From contig NZ_CP019645.1 in assembly GCF_001999985.1 (NCBI RefSeq), positions 1,798,001-1,862,000 of the forward strand: DNA of 64,000 nt, given 5' to 3'. This DNA comes from Helicobacter bilis. GTDB taxonomy: Bacteria; Campylobacterota; Campylobacteria; Campylobacterales; Helicobacteraceae. Positions 62,061 to 64,000 of the stretch are shown here, in pieces; position 1 is the first letter of the stretch, and the number at the start of each line of letters is the position of its first letter. The notes under the pieces were generated by a model. It had not been told where the DNA came from and ran no database searches. It worked only from the letters and a program-made list of their open reading frames with translations. Both the position numbers and the translations under genes were made by a program.

Positions 62061-63536
62061 ATGTATGCGGTTATAAGCTTTTCGCATAAAAATGTGGGTG
62101 TGGCTTTGCGAGAGAAGTTGCACTTTGATGATACTGATACCATTACGCTACTTAAACAACTAAATAATATCGATGGTATCCTAGAATCTATGCTGCTTGC
62201 GACTTGCAATAGATGTGAAATTTATGTGTATTTGCAAGGTATAGCAACAAAAGATTCTAAAGATCTCATTGCAACACAAAATGAGATTAAGACTACAGAA
62301 TCCAATCATTACCATTTACGACATGATGAAGCACTTCATGCAACTTCTTGTCAAGATAAAGCTATTTTAGAAAGTAATGGCAATCGGGATTCTAACCATC
62401 ATGCTCTAACAATCTGCCATGAAATCATCGCAAAACTTGCAAATTTTAAAGACATTGATAAGGATATTTTGCAAGATAGTGCATATATTGCATTGCAAAG
62501 CCATGCGGTGCATCATGTATTCAGTGTAGCAAGCTCTCTTATGTCAGTAGTCATCGGTGAAACACAGATTAGCGGACAGATGAAAGCCGCATATAAACTA
62601 AGCTATGACAATAATCTATGTGCTAAAGCATTGACAAGGCTACTGCACTTTGCGTTTCGATGTGCTGCACAAGTGAGAACGCTTACAGATATTTCTAAAA
62701 ATCCCGTATCAGTTGCTTCAATCGCTGTGAATCTTGGACTTGAATATTTAGATAATACGCTTAAAAATACAAAGATTCTGGTCGTAGGTGTTGGTGAAAT
62801 GGGGCTTTTATGTCTTAAGAATCTAGCAAAACATAATGTAAATCTCACGCTTTGTAATCGCACAAAAATAAAGGCACAAGAATTGCTACAAACACACAAT
62901 TTAGAGCATGTTTCTTTGCTTGATTTTACTCTATTGCAAACACATATAAATGAGTATGATGTTATCTTTTTTGCGGTGGCAGGTGGTGTGATTGTAACGC
63001 ATGAAATGCTAGAAAAAGTGGAGAAAAAACGCATATTTTTTGATCTCTCAATGCCTAGAAATCTCTCATTTGACACTGCTACATTGCAGGCTTTAGGCTA
63101 TGATAATATAGAAGTGATTGATGTGGATAGCTTAAAAAGCAAAGCAGCTACACACATTAACGCAAGAAAAGAGAGCGCAAAAATGGCGATGGGTATAGTC
63201 GGGCAGTTTGTGCTTGATTTTACACATTGGCTATCTGGGCTTGGTGTAAATCCTGTGATTAAGGCAATGAGGGAACAAGCAAAGCTTGCAAGCTATAAAG
63301 AGATTAATCGCGCGATTAAAAAAGGCTTTATCCCAGAAGCTTTGAGAGAGAATGTTGAGAAATTATTACATAGCACATTTAATGAGTTTTTACACGCTCC
63401 AACGATGAAAATCAAAGCAATGGCAGATGATGAGAAGGCAGATTCCATGCTAGAGGCAATAGCAAATGTATTTGGCGCACAAGATAGAATCTTATTAAAC
63501 CGCTATAAATGTGAATATGATACAACAAAGCAATAG
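62061..63536 (+). CDS. hemA: Glutamyl-tRNA reductase
   Basis: HemA reduces glutamyl-tRNA to glutamate-1-semialdehyde, the first step of haem synthesis. The start at 62061 (AAAGGGATATA before ATG) gives MYAVISFSHKNVGVALREKL, then the catalytic cysteine in LLATCNRCEIYVY, HHVFSVASSLMSVVIGETQISGQMKAAY and the NADPH fold ILVVGVGEMGLLCLKNL. VIDVDSLKSKAATHINARK and the dimerisation C-terminus follow. About 491 aa against 430-450; a 50-residue Asn/His/Glu-rich insert follows the CNRCEIYVYLQG segment. Gene order polyprenyl synthase-hemA is as in H. pylori, where proS and hemC follow (not seen here). Confidence 0.94.
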   Translation: MYAVISFSHKNVGVALREKLHFDDTDTITLLKQLNNIDGILESMLLATCNRCEIYVYLQGIATKDSKDLIATQNEIKTTESNHYHLRHDEALHATSCQDKAILESNGNRDSNHHALTICHEIIAKLANFKDIDKDILQDSAYIALQSHAVHHVFSVASSLMSVVIGETQISGQMKAAYKLSYDNNLCAKALTRLLHFAFRCAAQVRTLTDISKNPVSVASIAVNLGLEYLDNTLKNTKILVVGVGEMGLLCLKNLAKHNVNLTLCNRTKIKAQELLQTHNLEHVSLLDFTLLQTHINEYDVIFFAVAGGVIVTHEMLEKVEKKRIFFDLSMPRNLSFDTATLQALGYDNIEVIDVDSLKSKAATHINARKESAKMAMGIVGQFVLDFTHWLSGLGVNPVIKAMREQAKLASYKEINRAIKKGFIPEALRENVEKLLHSTFNEFLHAPTMKIKAMADDEKADSMLEAIANVFGAQDRILLNRYKCEYDTTKQ

Positions 63537-63724
63537 ACTTGCTATTGATAGAAACTTATTTAGTTTGTATTGCTTGTATGAAATCTCGTGGCTTTACATC
63601 TTCATGCTAATAGTCTTAATTTAAAGATATGAAAAATAATGCTTATAGCCTTTGATAAAGATAACACAAAATAAAGATATAAAAATCTTTAAAAACTAGA
63701 TTCTAACTCACTCTTAGAATAAAT

Positions 63725-63946
63725 TTAATTAAAGTCAAATGCCCCTTCTTCGCCTTTGCTCATGCTTTCATAAGTGGCACTTACATATTGCTCTCGTATC
63801 GTGCAATCAAAAAGCATGCTGCATGTAAAGCATGAGTTTATATTCTTACTGCTTTGGCATTGTGTTAATGCCGCAAGGGCTTTGTTGTAATTTTCTAAAA
63901 AAATATCTTCATTTATTGTGTTTTGTGTTTCATTAAAAAAGTTCAT
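63725..63946 (-). CDS. Small cysteine-containing protein
   Basis: The 73-aa frame has four cysteines in its centre (SCFTCSMLFDC plus CQSS upstream) and a conserved-looking end, REQYVSATYESMSKGEEGAFDFN. The CxxC...C spacing suggests metal binding. It looks like a small conserved epsilonproteobacterial protein, but I cannot name the family. AGGAT-like sequence lies just before the ATG. The gene stands alone at the window end. Confidence 0.6.
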   Translation of the reverse strand: MNFFNETQNTINEDIFLENYNKALAALTQCQSSKNINSCFTCSMLFDCTIREQYVSATYESMSKGEEGAFDFN

Positions 63947-64000
63947 TCTTAAATCCTGTGTTTAGAATCTTATAGTCATTCTGGAAAATTAAGTGTTGGT

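Noticed and set aside
1-64000. CRISPR arrays, tRNA or rRNA genes, IS elements
   Set aside because: No regularly spaced repeats, tRNA T-arm consensus or transposase motifs were seen. The dispersed palindromes are not regularly spaced and lie inside genes. A tRNAscan/Infernal run would settle small RNA genes.

Overview
The window looks like chromosome of a large-genome (enterohepatic-type) Helicobacter. The evidence is AT-rich DNA, a Hof-type porin, pseudaminic acid genes (pseF and a pseG-pseH fusion), epsilonproteobacterial gene blocks (acpS-fliL-rsmD, thrB-ylxR-infB, polyprenyl synthase-hemA), and many long G/C homopolymers at contingency genes. No rRNA, tRNA, CRISPR array or complete insertion sequence was recognised. 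The species cannot be named from sequence reading alone.

Layout. 0-3.7 kb: a DNA methyltransferase cut by the window edge, a cysteine synthase-like gene with a palindromic insert, a lipoprotein gene broken by an amber codon, and a phase-variable surface protein. 3.7-8.1 kb: a gene-poor gap, a Hof porin, and a DUF2972-like gene switched OFF by a C12 tract. 8.3-12.3 kb: flgI and alaS, divergent. 12.4-17.2 kb: a fused restriction-modification protein, a downstream ORF of tandem specificity domains joined to it through a (GA)10 repeat and carrying a G13 tract, then a methyltransferase fragment. 17.5-27.6 kb: EamA transporter, sodB, ugd, PIN-PhoH ATPase, pseG-pseH and pseF, and two membrane proteins. 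27.6-29.2 kb: an AT-rich decayed island with a frameshifted lipoprotein gene and the wreck of a Dam-like (D12) adenine methyltransferase. 29.2-37.6 kb: glmS, a phase-OFF family 9 glycosyltransferase, and a four-gene operon of two flavin monooxygenases, an MFS carrier and an ATP-grasp ligase. 37.8-42.7 kb: acpS, two fliL paralogues, rsmD, and two paralogous outer-membrane proteins under near-identical upstream regions. 42.8-64 kb: housekeeping genes (U32 peptidase, ogt, murI, trmN6, pth, marC, panB, infB, ylxR, thrB, a TonB receptor, hypF, polyprenyl synthase, hemA).

The most striking feature is a dispersed 73-91 bp palindromic element with ends like TGTCATATTGAGC / GCTCAATATGACA. Eight copies lie inside protein genes (R-M protein, specificity ORF, pseF, trmN6, pth, hypF twice, polyprenyl synthase). 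All eight are in the same orientation and the same reading frame relative to the host gene, and most encode a recognisable peptide (CHxERSEIS...MESKxD...). A partial copy is intergenic. They sit inside larger low-complexity inserts that swell enzymes well beyond usual family length (Pth about 460 aa, HypF about 1,045, PseF 362). This resembles the Rickettsia palindromic elements; I know of no description in Helicobacter.

A second theme is switching. Surface, glycan and restriction genes carry C/G, GA or T repeats, and two of them (DUF2972-like and GT9) are OFF in this sequence.
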